Shown here in pieces: positions 45,836-55,462 of a DNA stretch of 64,000 nt. The notes beneath the pieces are model-generated. The model did not search any database, was not told where the DNA came from, and saw nothing but the letters and a program-made list of their open reading frames with translations. The position numbers and the translations under genes are program-made. The stretch is from Oligoflexia bacterium (lineage in GTDB: Bacteria > Bdellovibrionota > Bacteriovoracia > Bacteriovoracales > Bacteriovoracaceae): assembly GCA_015232355.1 (NCBI GenBank), contig JADFZW010000005.1, positions 124,001 to 188,000 on the forward strand. Direction: 5' to 3'. Position 1 is the stretch's first letter; every line of letters begins with the position of its first letter.

Positions 45836-46675
45836 TTAAGATTCTGTTTGTTTATGAGAAATATGAGAAGCAGGAAATAAACTTGTATTGTAGTAACAAA
45901 TAAATTCTTTTTTTTGAGATTTATTTACAAGTGCTGCCATTTTTCTTTTTGTTTCTTCTAAGTAACCTTTTATCGTAGAAAAATCATCTTCTCCTACTAT
46001 TAAACAAAAACTATCGAAATGATCCATCATTGGTGATTTTTCTTTTCTATTTTGTAAATACTCAATCGCACGTTCAAGAGATGAGATATATATACTCTTA
46101 ATATCATCTCCGTCTTCAAGAATAATATCCTTTGTTTTGTACTTATTATCAATCAATTCAATCAATCTGTGTCCTAATAAAAAATCAATTGCCTTTTTTA
46201 TTTCTTCTTTGTTGGCCATCTTGTTTGTTAGTAATTTTTCCATTGATTCTGAATTTTGAACTAATTTTGAATCTGCACATCCAAGCAAAGTGTATACCTC
46301 CAACATTAAAGAATTCTTGAAGATACTTTTTTCATTCTCTTTTTTACTGTATTTAAAGTCATTTAGCTCTCGAATATTATTTAGATTATTAAGTAAATAA
46401 TCTTTTAATTCTTTCGTTTCTGCATGTTCATGCATTACTAAAGTTAGAAAATAAGAAGTTTCAAGTTTATCAAGAAGTATTTTTTCTGCTAAAAATTTTG
46501 CCTTATCTAAGTTTAAATTTCTCTTACCAGACAAAATCAACTTTAAATATGAATCAGATCCTTTGATTAATTTTGAAAAATAGGTAAGTGAATATTTAGA
46601 ATCGCTCTTTTTTTTGCTAGAAAAAAATGCTTTTAGAAAAGTTCTGTAACTATCGTATTCATATATACTGATCAT
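45836..46675 (-). CDS. TIGR02147-family protein (DUF4423)
   Basis: 279 residues starting ISIYEYDSYRTFLKAFF, the characteristic opening of this family. SLTYFSKLIKGSDSYLKLILSGKRNL follows, a helix-turn-helix-like segment, then a helical C-terminal half. The family is abundant in Bdellovibrio relatives and Fibrobacter and is thought to be regulatory; its molecular role is not known to me. The stop codon lies in the second copy of a 13-bp tandem repeat (TCTTAAGATTCTG, 45821-45846), which also separates it from the convergent cupin gene. Confidence 0.85.
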   Translation of the reverse strand: MISIYEYDSYRTFLKAFFSSKKKSDSKYSLTYFSKLIKGSDSYLKLILSGKRNLNLDKAKFLAEKILLDKLETSYFLTLVMHEHAETKELKDYLLNNLNNIRELNDFKYSKKENEKSIFKNSLMLEVYTLLGCADSKLVQNSESMEKLLTNKMANKEEIKKAIDFLLGHRLIELIDNKYKTKDIILEDGDDIKSIYISSLERAIEYLQNRKEKSPMMDHFDSFCLIVGEDDFSTIKGYLEETKRKMAALVNKSQKKEFICYYNTSLFPASHISHKQTES

Positions 46676-46702
46676 ATAGTCTTCACTTATTTTTATTTAT
46701 AA

Positions 46703-47206
46703 TTATCTCACTCCATGACCAATACTTCCTGCATTTATCGATTTGCTATCAATTAAGACATTTTCAGACGACGAATTCATCGGCCATACCCATGGCATAA
46801 AACAAATCTCTTGACGGCCACTCCAGGAAACTTTCAACACTGCTAAACGATTCATCCAAACAGCTGGACAATTCAATTCGTAAGTAGGAAGAGCATCAAG
46901 TCCATCACCCTTTGAAACTGATATATACAATGTTGGTGTTTCCCATCTTGGTTCAGTTTCTAAAATTTGCTTTGCCAATTTCTCTTGATACATCGGAATC
47001 ATTTCACCATTTGCAAGAATTAAGTAAGCAAATGGTGATGACGATAACATCCAAAAAGTTGCTTTAATCTTACAATCACTATCTGTTGAAAGAATTTTAT
47101 TCCAATGAGTAGGAAGTGTTGTTTTAGCATAAATAGTAGTAGTAGGCATAATTAAAAACATAATTGAAAACATGATACTAAGAAAATAGAAGAAAATTTT
47201 TTTCAT
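46703..47206 (-). CDS. Small exported protein, 167 aa
   Basis: ATG 47206 has AAAGGAG 5 bases upstream and begins a good signal peptide (MKKIFFYFLSI, cut after IYA near residue 27). An earlier in-frame ATG at 47266 would add 20 residues without a ribosome site. The mature protein has four Cys (SDCKI, ELNCPAV, QEICFMP) and several Trp (WNKIL, WMLSS, WMNRL, WVWPM). No family is recognised. Confidence 0.65.
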   Translation of the reverse strand: MKKIFFYFLSIMFSIMFLIMPTTTIYAKTTLPTHWNKILSTDSDCKIKATFWMLSSSPFAYLILANGEMIPMYQEKLAKQILETEPRWETPTLYISVSKGDGLDALPTYELNCPAVWMNRLAVLKVSWSGRQEICFMPWVWPMNSSSENVLIDSKSINAGSIGHGVR

Positions 47207-47316
47207 AAATGCTCCTTTAAAAATTGTTGTATACATTCGCTTCATTCTATTTCCACAATTTTCCACAATAATAATTAGATATCAATTTATATCTTCTATT
47301 AGAAGAGTAGAAAATT

Positions 47317-47331
47317 GGTACATTTTGTACC
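47317..47331. promoter_or_regulatory. 15-bp inverted repeat GGTACA-TTT-TGTACC
   Basis: Perfect 6-bp arms with a 3-base centre, located 110-125 bases upstream of the small exported protein and about 80 bases after the end of the polymerase gene. It has the size and symmetry of a dimer-binding operator. Confidence 0.4.
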
Positions 47332-47409
47332 CGTTGAGTATGATGTTTATTTAAAAATAATATCTTTGACCTAAAAAAAGTTTTTAAATGCTTTCTCATT
47401 TTGACACTA

Positions 47410-48762
47410 TTAGCATTTATGCAGATTCGTTTTTTGTAGATTTAAATGATAAGTTTGTAGCAAATAACTTATAAAAATAGTTATCCATGTTGCTGGTGCC
47501 TCTATTTGACTCTGGAAAATTGAAAAGAAGATAATAAAAAAAGATGTTAAAAACATTACAGTGTAGTGAATGGAATTGTGATTAGTCATTCTTTCATAAA
47601 AGAAAGTTGTAAGTAGTCCTAGAATAAAGGGAAAAATAACAAAGGCAAATTCTCTGGCATCCAAATAAAAGGTATAAAGAATTGTTGAAAAAGCATTATA
47701 TCTAATGGGACAATCAGCACTCACACATCCAAATTCGGCCCTCCCTCTGTTACCGATCACTCGTTGAGTTTGCATATTAAAAGCAATCTCTTGCACAGGC
47801 GCTGAAAATTTTTTAAAACCAACTTTTCTCGCCAGCAAACCAACTAATTGATCAACACCTCCAAGCACTCCTCGTCCATATGATAAGTGTGTTTGTAAAT
47901 AGGAATTTTTATCTTTTAACTCTTGATCAAATATTGCAAAACCAACTGTATGATACTCTATCAAATATATTTTAAGCTGCGATAGCAAATCCCTTTTGTT
48001 TTTATCTCTGAAATAACCGATCCCTACAATACTAGAAAGAATCGTCATTCCAACAATTATTCCAATCAATAATTTTTTATAATTTTTTTCCCTTCTAGCA
48101 CGATAAAAGAATACTAATCCAAGTAGAATTAAGATGTGATAGATATTGAAGCGACCAAGACGCATAATCGCATCTAAAAAATTTAATAAGATTGCATACA
48201 ACAAATAATACAAACAAGATAAACTTTCTCTCTTCTGTGACTGAAAATATAGCGCAATAGATGCCAATAATGAATAAAACATTAAAGAATAGATTAATAA
48301 ATAGTACAACAACTCTATCGGGCCAGACTTAAATAGGATGCTTGGAGTTTCTTTGGTCCCAAAGACTAGCATTCGATAATTTTCTATTCCTTCTGTGAAA
48401 AATATATTGATGGCCCTAAAAAAATAAAAAAGTATTATTGGAGTAATGATAATAAAGATTATCTTTAAAACTCTCTTAATAAAGACTACTTCACTATCAG
48501 TATCCCTCTCAGTACCACCTTTTACAGCTATCTTTTGGCCAACAATTCCTCCCACCATAAGAAACAAAATCATCATCGATACTAAAATTGATGTATGTAA
48601 CGATGGCGCAAATACTCCAGTGATACTAAAATTTGCAACCACACACCATATACCCCACCAACAACAAAGAAGTGATAATGGATGAAAAATATCTTTAAAT
48701 TTTCTATATGAGATGTATATACTAAGCAAAGAAACAAAAATAATTATTATTAATGCAATCAT
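47410..48762 (-). CDS. Oligosaccharide repeat-unit polymerase-like (Wzy-type) membrane protein
   Basis: About 450 residues with 10-12 predicted transmembrane helices and a large loop (about 255-345) that includes SYGRGVLGGVDQLVG and CVSADCPIRYNAFSTILY. This layout is typical of O-antigen/capsule polymerases and O-antigen ligases, which share little sequence. No glycosyltransferases or Wzx are nearby, so it would act on substrates made elsewhere. The start is ATG 48762, or TTG 48768; AGAGGA is 10 or 4 bases upstream respectively. Confidence 0.75.
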   Translation of the reverse strand: MIALIIIIFVSLLSIYISYRKFKDIFHPLSLLCCWWGIWCVVANFSITGVFAPSLHTSILVSMMILFLMVGGIVGQKIAVKGGTERDTDSEVVFIKRVLKIIFIIITPIILFYFFRAINIFFTEGIENYRMLVFGTKETPSILFKSGPIELLYYLLIYSLMFYSLLASIALYFQSQKRESLSCLYYLLYAILLNFLDAIMRLGRFNIYHILILLGLVFFYRARREKNYKKLLIGIIVGMTILSSIVGIGYFRDKNKRDLLSQLKIYLIEYHTVGFAIFDQELKDKNSYLQTHLSYGRGVLGGVDQLVGLLARKVGFKKFSAPVQEIAFNMQTQRVIGNRGRAEFGCVSADCPIRYNAFSTILYTFYLDAREFAFVIFPFILGLLTTFFYERMTNHNSIHYTVMFLTSFFIIFFSIFQSQIEAPATWITIFISYLLQTYHLNLQKTNLHKC

Positions 48763-48779
48763 AAACAAAGGATCCTCTT

Positions 48780-49196
48780 ATGAAAAAAATTTCAAAAAAA
48801 GTTTCAAGAAAAGTTAAAGTAACCCACCCATCATTTCCTAAAGTACCTCTTAATCGCCCACTAAAGATCAAGCAAAAGAAAGTATGGCAAGTTCTCTTGG
48901 GCGATAAGAATCACTATAGGGTAGGAATATATTCTCCTAAGTTTTCTAGTGTGAATGAAATAAATGAATTTGAAAAGCATACTATAAAAGAATTTTTTAT
49001 GTTGATTGAAGGAAATTTGTCATTAGTTTTATGTGATAATAAAAACAAAGGGCGTAAAAAAATCATCAAACTAAAACCGTTACAACCAGTATTCGTCGAT
49101 ACCTGGCATAATGGCTTCTGTCCTGATGGTCCCTTCACAGGCAAGGCGATAGTAGTAGAGAGAGATCTCTTTACAACTTTTTATATTAATAATTGA
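48780..49196 (+). CDS. Cupin-like protein, possibly sugar-epimerase-type
   Basis: 138 residues with a Lys-rich N-terminus (about 1-35) and a single beta-barrel domain: KEFFMLIEGNLSLVLCD, KLKPLQPVFVDTWHNGF. The latter matches the second half of WxcM/cupin-like barrels. The classic HxH metal motif is absent. AAAGGA lies 7 bases before ATG. It starts 17 bases from the divergent polymerase gene, and both ribosome sites come from one palindromic AGGATCCT. It may belong with the polymerase in surface sugar metabolism, but that is inference. Confidence 0.65.
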   Translation: MKKISKKVSRKVKVTHPSFPKVPLNRPLKIKQKKVWQVLLGDKNHYRVGIYSPKFSSVNEINEFEKHTIKEFFMLIEGNLSLVLCDNKNKGRKKIIKLKPLQPVFVDTWHNGFCPDGPFTGKAIVVERDLFTTFYINN

Positions 49197-49221
49197 TTAC
49201 TCCTGATTACTCCTGATTACT
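49195..49221. repeat. 10-bp tandem repeat between convergent genes
   Basis: GATTACTCCT occurs twice perfectly and a third time partly. It covers the whole 20-bp gap between the two stop codons and runs into both genes. Confidence 0.85.
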
Positions 49222-50092
49222 GATTTTCCCTTAAGGTATTTTTAGCAATATTGATATCTTTTTTTGCTTCAGGAACTATCTCTGGATTATACATCTTTAA
49301 CGTCTCTAAGCTCTCACCCTTTTTTATCAAACGCTTTAAAAGCCATATCGCCTTTTCTTTATTTTCATGGCCACCTAATGCAAGCAAAGTATCAGCATAA
49401 AATAAAACATTTGTTGAATTTCTACTAATATCTCGCTCATCACAAAGCGAATTGGCGTTTGCTTTCTCTAAATAATCAAGTGACTTCTTTAAATTTCTAA
49501 GAGGAAATGGCAGCATATAAGCAATCCTTCCAAGCAACCTAAAAACTGCATAATCATAAACTTGTTCCTCTCCCATATTGATTATATAGTTTAAATATTT
49601 GTCCACCGTAGAGAGTTGAATTAGAGAGCTAACAATTCCATTTGCCTCTCCCCATTTTACTAAATGAACTGCAAACCAAAAGTAGGCCCTGGCCAATGGT
49701 TCACTATACTGTTCTTCTAATGCAACTCCAGGACTTCTTTCCAAAATTGATATCGCATTGGTGGCCGCTTCTTTGCCTAACAAGTGATACTTGATTTTCT
49801 CAGCAGTCTTTAATGAGTTATCACCAATAAAATATAAGACACAAGTTTGACTGATAAAATTTTCCGCCTTGATTAGAGGATTTTTTTCCTCATTGGCCAA
49901 TTGAATATACATCTCGTAAGTTTTGAAGGCTGGAGCTAATCCTTCAGGTGAAGCTTCCCTTGCTTCATAAATTCTATTTGCATCCTCCCTGGTAAAATCC
50001 AAAGAGTGTGCCTCTGGAGTAGTATTAATCAACATATATGTTCCTAATACAAAGGTAACTACTATTAGTAAAAAGATTAACACTCTTTTCAT
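49217..50092 (-). CDS. Membrane-anchored helical-repeat (TPR-like) protein
   Basis: 291 residues. One N-terminal hydrophobic helix (about 3-22) acts as anchor or signal. The remainder is all-helical with TPR-like pairs (YLEKANANSLCDERD, then VLFYADTLLALGGHENKEKAIWLLK). No catalytic residues are visible, so it is likely a scaffold. It is last in the operon after the barrel protein and the large metalloprotease, 20 bases downstream of the latter, with its own AGGAG. Confidence 0.7.
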   Translation of the reverse strand: MKRVLIFLLIVVTFVLGTYMLINTTPEAHSLDFTREDANRIYEAREASPEGLAPAFKTYEMYIQLANEEKNPLIKAENFISQTCVLYFIGDNSLKTAEKIKYHLLGKEAATNAISILERSPGVALEEQYSEPLARAYFWFAVHLVKWGEANGIVSSLIQLSTVDKYLNYIINMGEEQVYDYAVFRLLGRIAYMLPFPLRNLKKSLDYLEKANANSLCDERDISRNSTNVLFYADTLLALGGHENKEKAIWLLKRLIKKGESLETLKMYNPEIVPEAKKDINIAKNTLRENQ

Positions 50093-50112
50093 TGCTAAAC
50101 ACTCCTATAATA

Positions 50113-53100
50113 CTATCTACATTTCGGCATCAACTTTAAAGTATTCTTATACTCTTCTGCAAGCTTTTTAAAGTCTGTATCTTTAAGTAACATCTCCAAA
50201 GTCTCTTTATCTAGAGCATAAAGTTTTTTGATATTCTCTGGTGCATCAGCAGGAGCTTTCATTGCATCTTGAATTACATTAACAACTTTTTCAAGATCTG
50301 AAACTGAGATCTCGAAGGCAGAGAGTGCACTCGCATACATCACTCCAAATACTCCCATTGCTTCCTCTTGTGATAATACATATGCTGGTTCTTCTTTTCT
50401 TACACCTAAAATCAGATTTAAACCTTGAAGTCCTAATTTAGCAGCAGAGAGTTCTTTTGCATCTAAAGTTGTTGGTAATGTGTATTTACCAAGGAAACGA
50501 ATGCTATATACTTTTGCAACATCTTCTTTCTTAGAGGAGCTAAACAAATCGTTGTTGTTAACCATGGTAATTAACTTTTGTGAGCGAGTATTATTTTTAG
50601 AAGCAGCAAAGATCATATCATCTACTTCTGTGCTAATCATATTTAAACTAACTACTCCATCGGCAACTGAACGCTTGTACACGCACACACTATCCATTAC
50701 TTTTTTTGCATCTTTCTTGAAATTTATATCATCACTCCAAGAGAAATCATAAGCCTCTTTCATAATTAATTTGTTTACCTCAATATTGTTATTAAAAGGT
50801 AAACTTAAAAAGCTGGCCACCATAGTGTTTGGTTGTTCAGGAACAACATAGCTGGTATCCAAAGCATAATCCAATTTGAATTTCTGGCCACTCTCAGAAA
50901 CAAACTCAAAAGCGTTCGCTAATTTCTCACCTGAGGTAATGTGATTTACATAATTAGAGAATGCTTCACTTATTGCTGGAAGATCGGTCAAACTATTTTG
51001 GTAATCTTCCACCAAGAAGTTACCCATATATCTTCTGGTTAGATATCTCATCGCTAACAACTTATCATACCAGATACCTCTGATAGCAATATCATATCGA
51101 GAACGAGCAAAACGAGAATCAACCTCTTTTACATCATTAAAATAGCGTCCATTCTCTCCTACCACTACCATTGGAGTAGCAACACGTTTACCATTTTCAA
51201 CATTAGTCATCTCATCAAAGTATTTTCTTACTTCAGGATCAAAACAACTTCTTGGAACATATTTCATGCTATATTTTAAATCCTCATTAAAGATATCATA
51301 TAGCTTAACTACTTTTGCAATCTTATTACTGTCATCTCCTTTCTTACTTAAAGCACAGATCAAGTCAGGTGTCTTTAAGACATCCATAAAGAAGTTTGCA
51401 ATCATCAAACTGGAATCTCTTTGATCATGTAACATTTTACAAAAGTTTTTCAAGTTCTCTTTTTCCATCTCTTGTGGACTACAACCTTTGCTAAAAAGTC
51501 CTACGCCAAACATATTAATTAAGCGCTCAGAATTTTCAAATATTGATCTTAACTTTTTAAATATGTAATTAGTATGGGCCATATTTCCTCTGGTCCCATA
51601 GTCAGTAAAATCATTTCGATTGTTTCTGAAGTAATCATATTGATAGTGAGCTTTGTATCTTCTGATATAAGCATCCGCTATCTCTTTTAAGTTGGTACCC
51701 TCATCAAAGCGATCACAATAAGCAATCACTCCTGCCTGATGATCTGTACAGTACAAATACTCTTTAAGATCTTTGCGCTCACTTAGAGTTTGAGTCATGC
51801 TCTCATGAACATCCACAAACTCTTTATTCTTAGTTTCAACTTTTCTAGCATATCCAAATCTCAAGGCGGCAACATCATACTTACCATATATTCCCAAATC
51901 ATTTAGATTGGAGTATCCATAATCCATAATTGAGCTATATGCTGGAGCAGTCTTAGCATTGCTAAATTCAGCAGCAACATTACTTCCGCTCTTAGATTTA
52001 ATCTCCTCTATTGAATAGAAGTTATCCTTATCATATGAACCCATAAAATTATGTCGAAGTCCTAAGTTATGTCCAATCTCGTGAACCAATGTATGAACAT
52101 AAAGACGTGGTAAGATTATTGTAATTAATTGTTGTTGTTGATCAAGACTTAATTCATCCCAACTCTTTAGAGTTCCATCACTTCTTACTATTCCTGAAAT
52201 ATCTCTAATCCCTGGAAACTCATTTTTAGCAAGTTGAACATAGTTGATTAATTCCATTGGATCTGCAGCGATCTTTCCTAAATGTTGTAAGTGTTTCTCT
52301 TGATTAAACTCTTTTTCATTTTCAAATTGCTCTTCGGAAAATATTCGTTTACTAAAATCATCCTCTTTTCCTGCAAAATTACTTACTACTGTTTTGTCCT
52401 TTTCATTTGCGCCTGCTTTTGCTTTTTCTCTAGCACTAATCGAAACCATTCTGGTCAAATCTTTTTTTAATTTGGCCCTTATCTTCTCTTTGCTAAAATC
52501 AGCAACATTTATAAATTGCTCTACTGGTTTAAATGATCTCTTATCTGAAAAGATCTTTTGTTCAAGCGTATCTGCAGAAACAATGGCATTACTAATTACA
52601 TTTTTCACATCACTTCCGCTTGTTATTTTACTGCTTAATAAGTTCACTTGCGTTTTATTTGCACGCTCAAATGATAGATCTACCATCGCCTCATAAGTTG
52701 ATCTCACCGACTGAATCAAAGCAGTTCCATACATATTCACACTAGCATTCACAATCTCACCGGTATTAGGATTAGCAACACTTGGCCCATAACCTAGAAT
52801 TCCTGAGGCCAATGGTTCATCGATTAGTGTAATTATGTTGTAACGAAGATCTCCAGGTGTTACATGATTTGGATCTTTTAATTCAATCTTTAGTCCTGTT
52901 TCCGCCTCGGCCAGACCAGCATTTACTCTGTTGATTGCTTCATAGCTAGCTTTCTTGAAGATTTCATTTTCTGGTTTATTAAATGAATCACTTAAATAAT
53001 ATGTTATAACTCCCCTCTTAGGATTCCATCTATTCATTAAAAATTTATAATTTGCTCTCTCATTATCGTAGATATTATCTAAAATCTCTTTTCCACTAGT

Positions 53101-53871
53101 AAAGTAACCAAAGGTATAATGATCATCTTCTGGATAATCAATTGCTTTATAGTCAGTAGAAGTTAGCTTATCTAATTTTACTAGAGAATAAAAATAACGA
53201 ACTTTAAAACCCGCTTTACTTAATGTCTCAATGTTAGTTGCCAAACATCTCATATCAGAGGCCAATTTATATGTTTTTTCTAGTTCAACATTAAAGACAT
53301 CATTTTTTATTTCAAAATTTACTAATGCTGTTGAAACTGGAATCATGCAATCTGCATCCAAATTGAATAACTCTAAGTTAACTTCATTTACTTTGAGATT
53401 TGCCAAATCTGGTTTAAAAAAGCGTTTGCCATCCCAATTTATTTCTATGTTTTCCTCTTCTTTATTTAAGCACTCACCATTATCATTGGTTGCACATCTA
53501 TAATCAGAGTAGGTGGCGGGAATAGTTAGAACAGGTGTATTGTTTAGAGGATTTCCCTTATACTTATCATTTTTTTCCAACTCATAAACCTCTAAACCCT
53601 CTTTGGTAAATTTAAACTTTACCAATTTTTCATCTCCCTTAAAGTAGGGATTAAAAGCAGATAGTTCTCTTGGAGCTCCCAGCGATGATGGTACATATAA
53701 AAAAACACTCTCAGTATCAATCACGCTTTTGCTCATTTGCTCCGGAGCTTTATAAACCTCCTTATAAGCTCGATCTTTGGCACATGAAGAAACTAGCAAT
53801 ATTCCCGCCAGTCCTAAAATAATCAAAACAATTTGTTCTTTAGTTAATAAGATTTTATTTCTATCCATCAT
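50113..53871 (-). CDS. Large lipoprotein zinc metalloprotease (metzincin-type)
   Basis: 1252 residues. The signal ends in lipobox LVSSC (Cys30). The zinc site is HEIGHNLGLRH (His597, His601, His607; Glu598), followed by SSIMDYGY, a Met-turn about 45 residues later. This is the metzincin layout and matches the large zinc-dependent metalloproteases of Bdellovibrio relatives. The N-terminal about 450 residues hold beta-rich segments, and the C-terminal half is mostly helical. It is lipid-anchored, so it acts in the periplasm or at the surface. The ribosome site AAGGGG lies 8 bases from ATG. It is co-transcribed with the barrel protein upstream and the TPR-like protein downstream. Confidence 0.88.
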   Translation of the reverse strand: MMDRNKILLTKEQIVLIILGLAGILLVSSCAKDRAYKEVYKAPEQMSKSVIDTESVFLYVPSSLGAPRELSAFNPYFKGDEKLVKFKFTKEGLEVYELEKNDKYKGNPLNNTPVLTIPATYSDYRCATNDNGECLNKEEENIEINWDGKRFFKPDLANLKVNEVNLELFNLDADCMIPVSTALVNFEIKNDVFNVELEKTYKLASDMRCLATNIETLSKAGFKVRYFYSLVKLDKLTSTDYKAIDYPEDDHYTFGYFTSGKEILDNIYDNERANYKFLMNRWNPKRGVITYYLSDSFNKPENEIFKKASYEAINRVNAGLAEAETGLKIELKDPNHVTPGDLRYNIITLIDEPLASGILGYGPSVANPNTGEIVNASVNMYGTALIQSVRSTYEAMVDLSFERANKTQVNLLSSKITSGSDVKNVISNAIVSADTLEQKIFSDKRSFKPVEQFINVADFSKEKIRAKLKKDLTRMVSISAREKAKAGANEKDKTVVSNFAGKEDDFSKRIFSEEQFENEKEFNQEKHLQHLGKIAADPMELINYVQLAKNEFPGIRDISGIVRSDGTLKSWDELSLDQQQQLITIILPRLYVHTLVHEIGHNLGLRHNFMGSYDKDNFYSIEEIKSKSGSNVAAEFSNAKTAPAYSSIMDYGYSNLNDLGIYGKYDVAALRFGYARKVETKNKEFVDVHESMTQTLSERKDLKEYLYCTDHQAGVIAYCDRFDEGTNLKEIADAYIRRYKAHYQYDYFRNNRNDFTDYGTRGNMAHTNYIFKKLRSIFENSERLINMFGVGLFSKGCSPQEMEKENLKNFCKMLHDQRDSSLMIANFFMDVLKTPDLICALSKKGDDSNKIAKVVKLYDIFNEDLKYSMKYVPRSCFDPEVRKYFDEMTNVENGKRVATPMVVVGENGRYFNDVKEVDSRFARSRYDIAIRGIWYDKLLAMRYLTRRYMGNFLVEDYQNSLTDLPAISEAFSNYVNHITSGEKLANAFEFVSESGQKFKLDYALDTSYVVPEQPNTMVASFLSLPFNNNIEVNKLIMKEAYDFSWSDDINFKKDAKKVMDSVCVYKRSVADGVVSLNMISTEVDDMIFAASKNNTRSQKLITMVNNNDLFSSSKKEDVAKVYSIRFLGKYTLPTTLDAKELSAAKLGLQGLNLILGVRKEEPAYVLSQEEAMGVFGVMYASALSAFEISVSDLEKVVNVIQDAMKAPADAPENIKKLYALDKETLEMLLKDTDFKKLAEEYKNTLKLMPKCR

Positions 53872-53902
53872 ACGTTCGCCCCTTGACTTGAATTAATTGA
53901 AA

Positions 53903-55012
53903 TTAAAAAGTGTAGGTTACTCCTAAGGAGAGAGTTCCCTTCTCCTCATTTAGTAATTTATAATTGCTATCACTTCCATTTGCTTTATATAGAGCATCTC
54001 CATAGATCAACTCCATGGCCACGCCCAACTGTTCTGTAATGGTTCCATTTATAAAATATCTATTCTCATAATTTGGAATTCTTCGATTATATCTATAGCT
54101 CCAAGTATCTACCAAAGAGAGCATTGAACCTAGTTCTAAAACTTCCCAAGGTCTATAACTTAGAACGAATTTATTCTTTATTGAGTAACTAGTGTTCATC
54201 TGGCTATTTACATCAGTAGTATAGCGATGAAAGTTTTTCGCAAATGATGGAGCATAGGCAAATGTCACATATCTTAATCCAATCATAGCTAAATCAAAAG
54301 AGATTGCTGGTCCAACTCCGATAGAAGTTATTAAGGTTTTATCATTTCTAGATTCATTACTAAGAGGAATTATTGCTGAACTTTTAGCTGATACTCTTAT
54401 ATAATTACCAAGAGAGAAAAGTTTTTTAACTATATAAAAAGCAGAGTCATTTAATTTTTGTTCTCTATCTTTATTTAAATCCTTACTAAAACTTGATTCC
54501 AAACCTACAATTACATCATAAGGAAATTTTCCCTCAATATTAAACACAAAGTCTGCACTTGCAGAGTATTGATATGATGAAAATCTATATAAATTTGAAT
54601 TAGCAACAGCACTAAAGGTTGCAGTAATTATTTTTTCTTGTGGCCCTGATGTTACATTTACAACAGGTCCAGAGGTTGATATTGAATTTTCTTTCTCTTT
54701 TTCTTTTTCTTTTTCTGTCTCTTTCTCTGTACTAACAATAATCTGCTCAACCGTTTTGATTTGATCGAGTGTTTTTACTTTTTTTAGGGGTTCTTTGTTT
54801 GTATCATCTTTTTTAATAGCAGTGTTATCAGTATCAGTATCAGTAACTTTATTAGTGACTGTATCTGGGTCTGTATCTGTGATAACCACTTTATTTTGAG
54901 AAGTAGGTTTTAACTTTTGAATCATCCACAGACCAGCAAACGTCAACACAATAGATGCAGACAATATCATGGTTAGAGCTAACAATTTTTTCAGTGTAAA
55001 CAATTTGGTCAT
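53903..55012 (-). CDS. Protein with N-terminal membrane helix, periplasmic linker and C-terminal beta-barrel
   Basis: 369 residues. Residues about 9-32 are one hydrophobic helix without a convincing signal-peptidase site. Residues about 35-115 are an Asp/Thr repeat (DTDTDN-type) and an EK repeat (TEKEKEKEKE, from a 6-bp unit), predicted extended or helical and charged. Residues about 140-369 are alternating amphipathic strands ending LGVTYTF with terminal Phe, the outer-membrane barrel signature. If the helix is not cleaved, the protein would link inner and outer membrane. First gene of the three-gene operon with the metalloprotease; AGGGGG precedes the start. Confidence 0.7.
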   Translation of the reverse strand: MTKLFTLKKLLALTMILSASIVLTFAGLWMIQKLKPTSQNKVVITDTDPDTVTNKVTDTDTDNTAIKKDDTNKEPLKKVKTLDQIKTVEQIIVSTEKETEKEKEKEKENSISTSGPVVNVTSGPQEKIITATFSAVANSNLYRFSSYQYSASADFVFNIEGKFPYDVIVGLESSFSKDLNKDREQKLNDSAFYIVKKLFSLGNYIRVSAKSSAIIPLSNESRNDKTLITSIGVGPAISFDLAMIGLRYVTFAYAPSFAKNFHRYTTDVNSQMNTSYSIKNKFVLSYRPWEVLELGSMLSLVDTWSYRYNRRIPNYENRYFINGTITEQLGVAMELIYGDALYKANGSDSNYKLLNEEKGTLSLGVTYTF

Positions 55013-55462
55013 TTGACCCCCTAATATTTACTAACTAAACAACTAACAAACCTACCTAGTAGGTAATTTATGTTACTGGCGTAAGAGGGTGCAAAACATG
55101 TGCCGAAAATAACGACTACTTTGAAATTTTTTCTTCACTAATTGGATTGATTAATATGCGGCCGTATAAAAATTAGACAATTCCTATTCTTCATTGGCCA
55201 ATTTTTTTTTCATTTTTTTAATATACTATTATCTTATTCTACTCTTCTTACATTTTCTTACATCATCTTTTTGATAAATTCTCTCCGATTTTTAAATAAT
55301 TACACTCTAATTTTTTTATAAAAAAAATGTCAGAGTGACACTCAATACTTAAATCAGATGTAAGATTTAAAATCAAAATGGCATAAAATCATTTGATCCA
55401 CGGTCAAAAAGATACTATGAAACAATTACCGTAAGAAGAAAAACTGAAAAATCATTAAATCA
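55013..55462. other. 450-bp intergenic region upstream of the barrel/metalloprotease operon
   Basis: A 15-bp inverted repeat ACCTAC-CTA-GTAGGT at 55050-55064 lies 38 bases upstream of the start at 55012, in operator position. A small hairpin TGTCA-GAG-TGACA occurs near 55330. The rest is AT-rich, and I see no ORF with a ribosome site. Confidence 0.5.
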
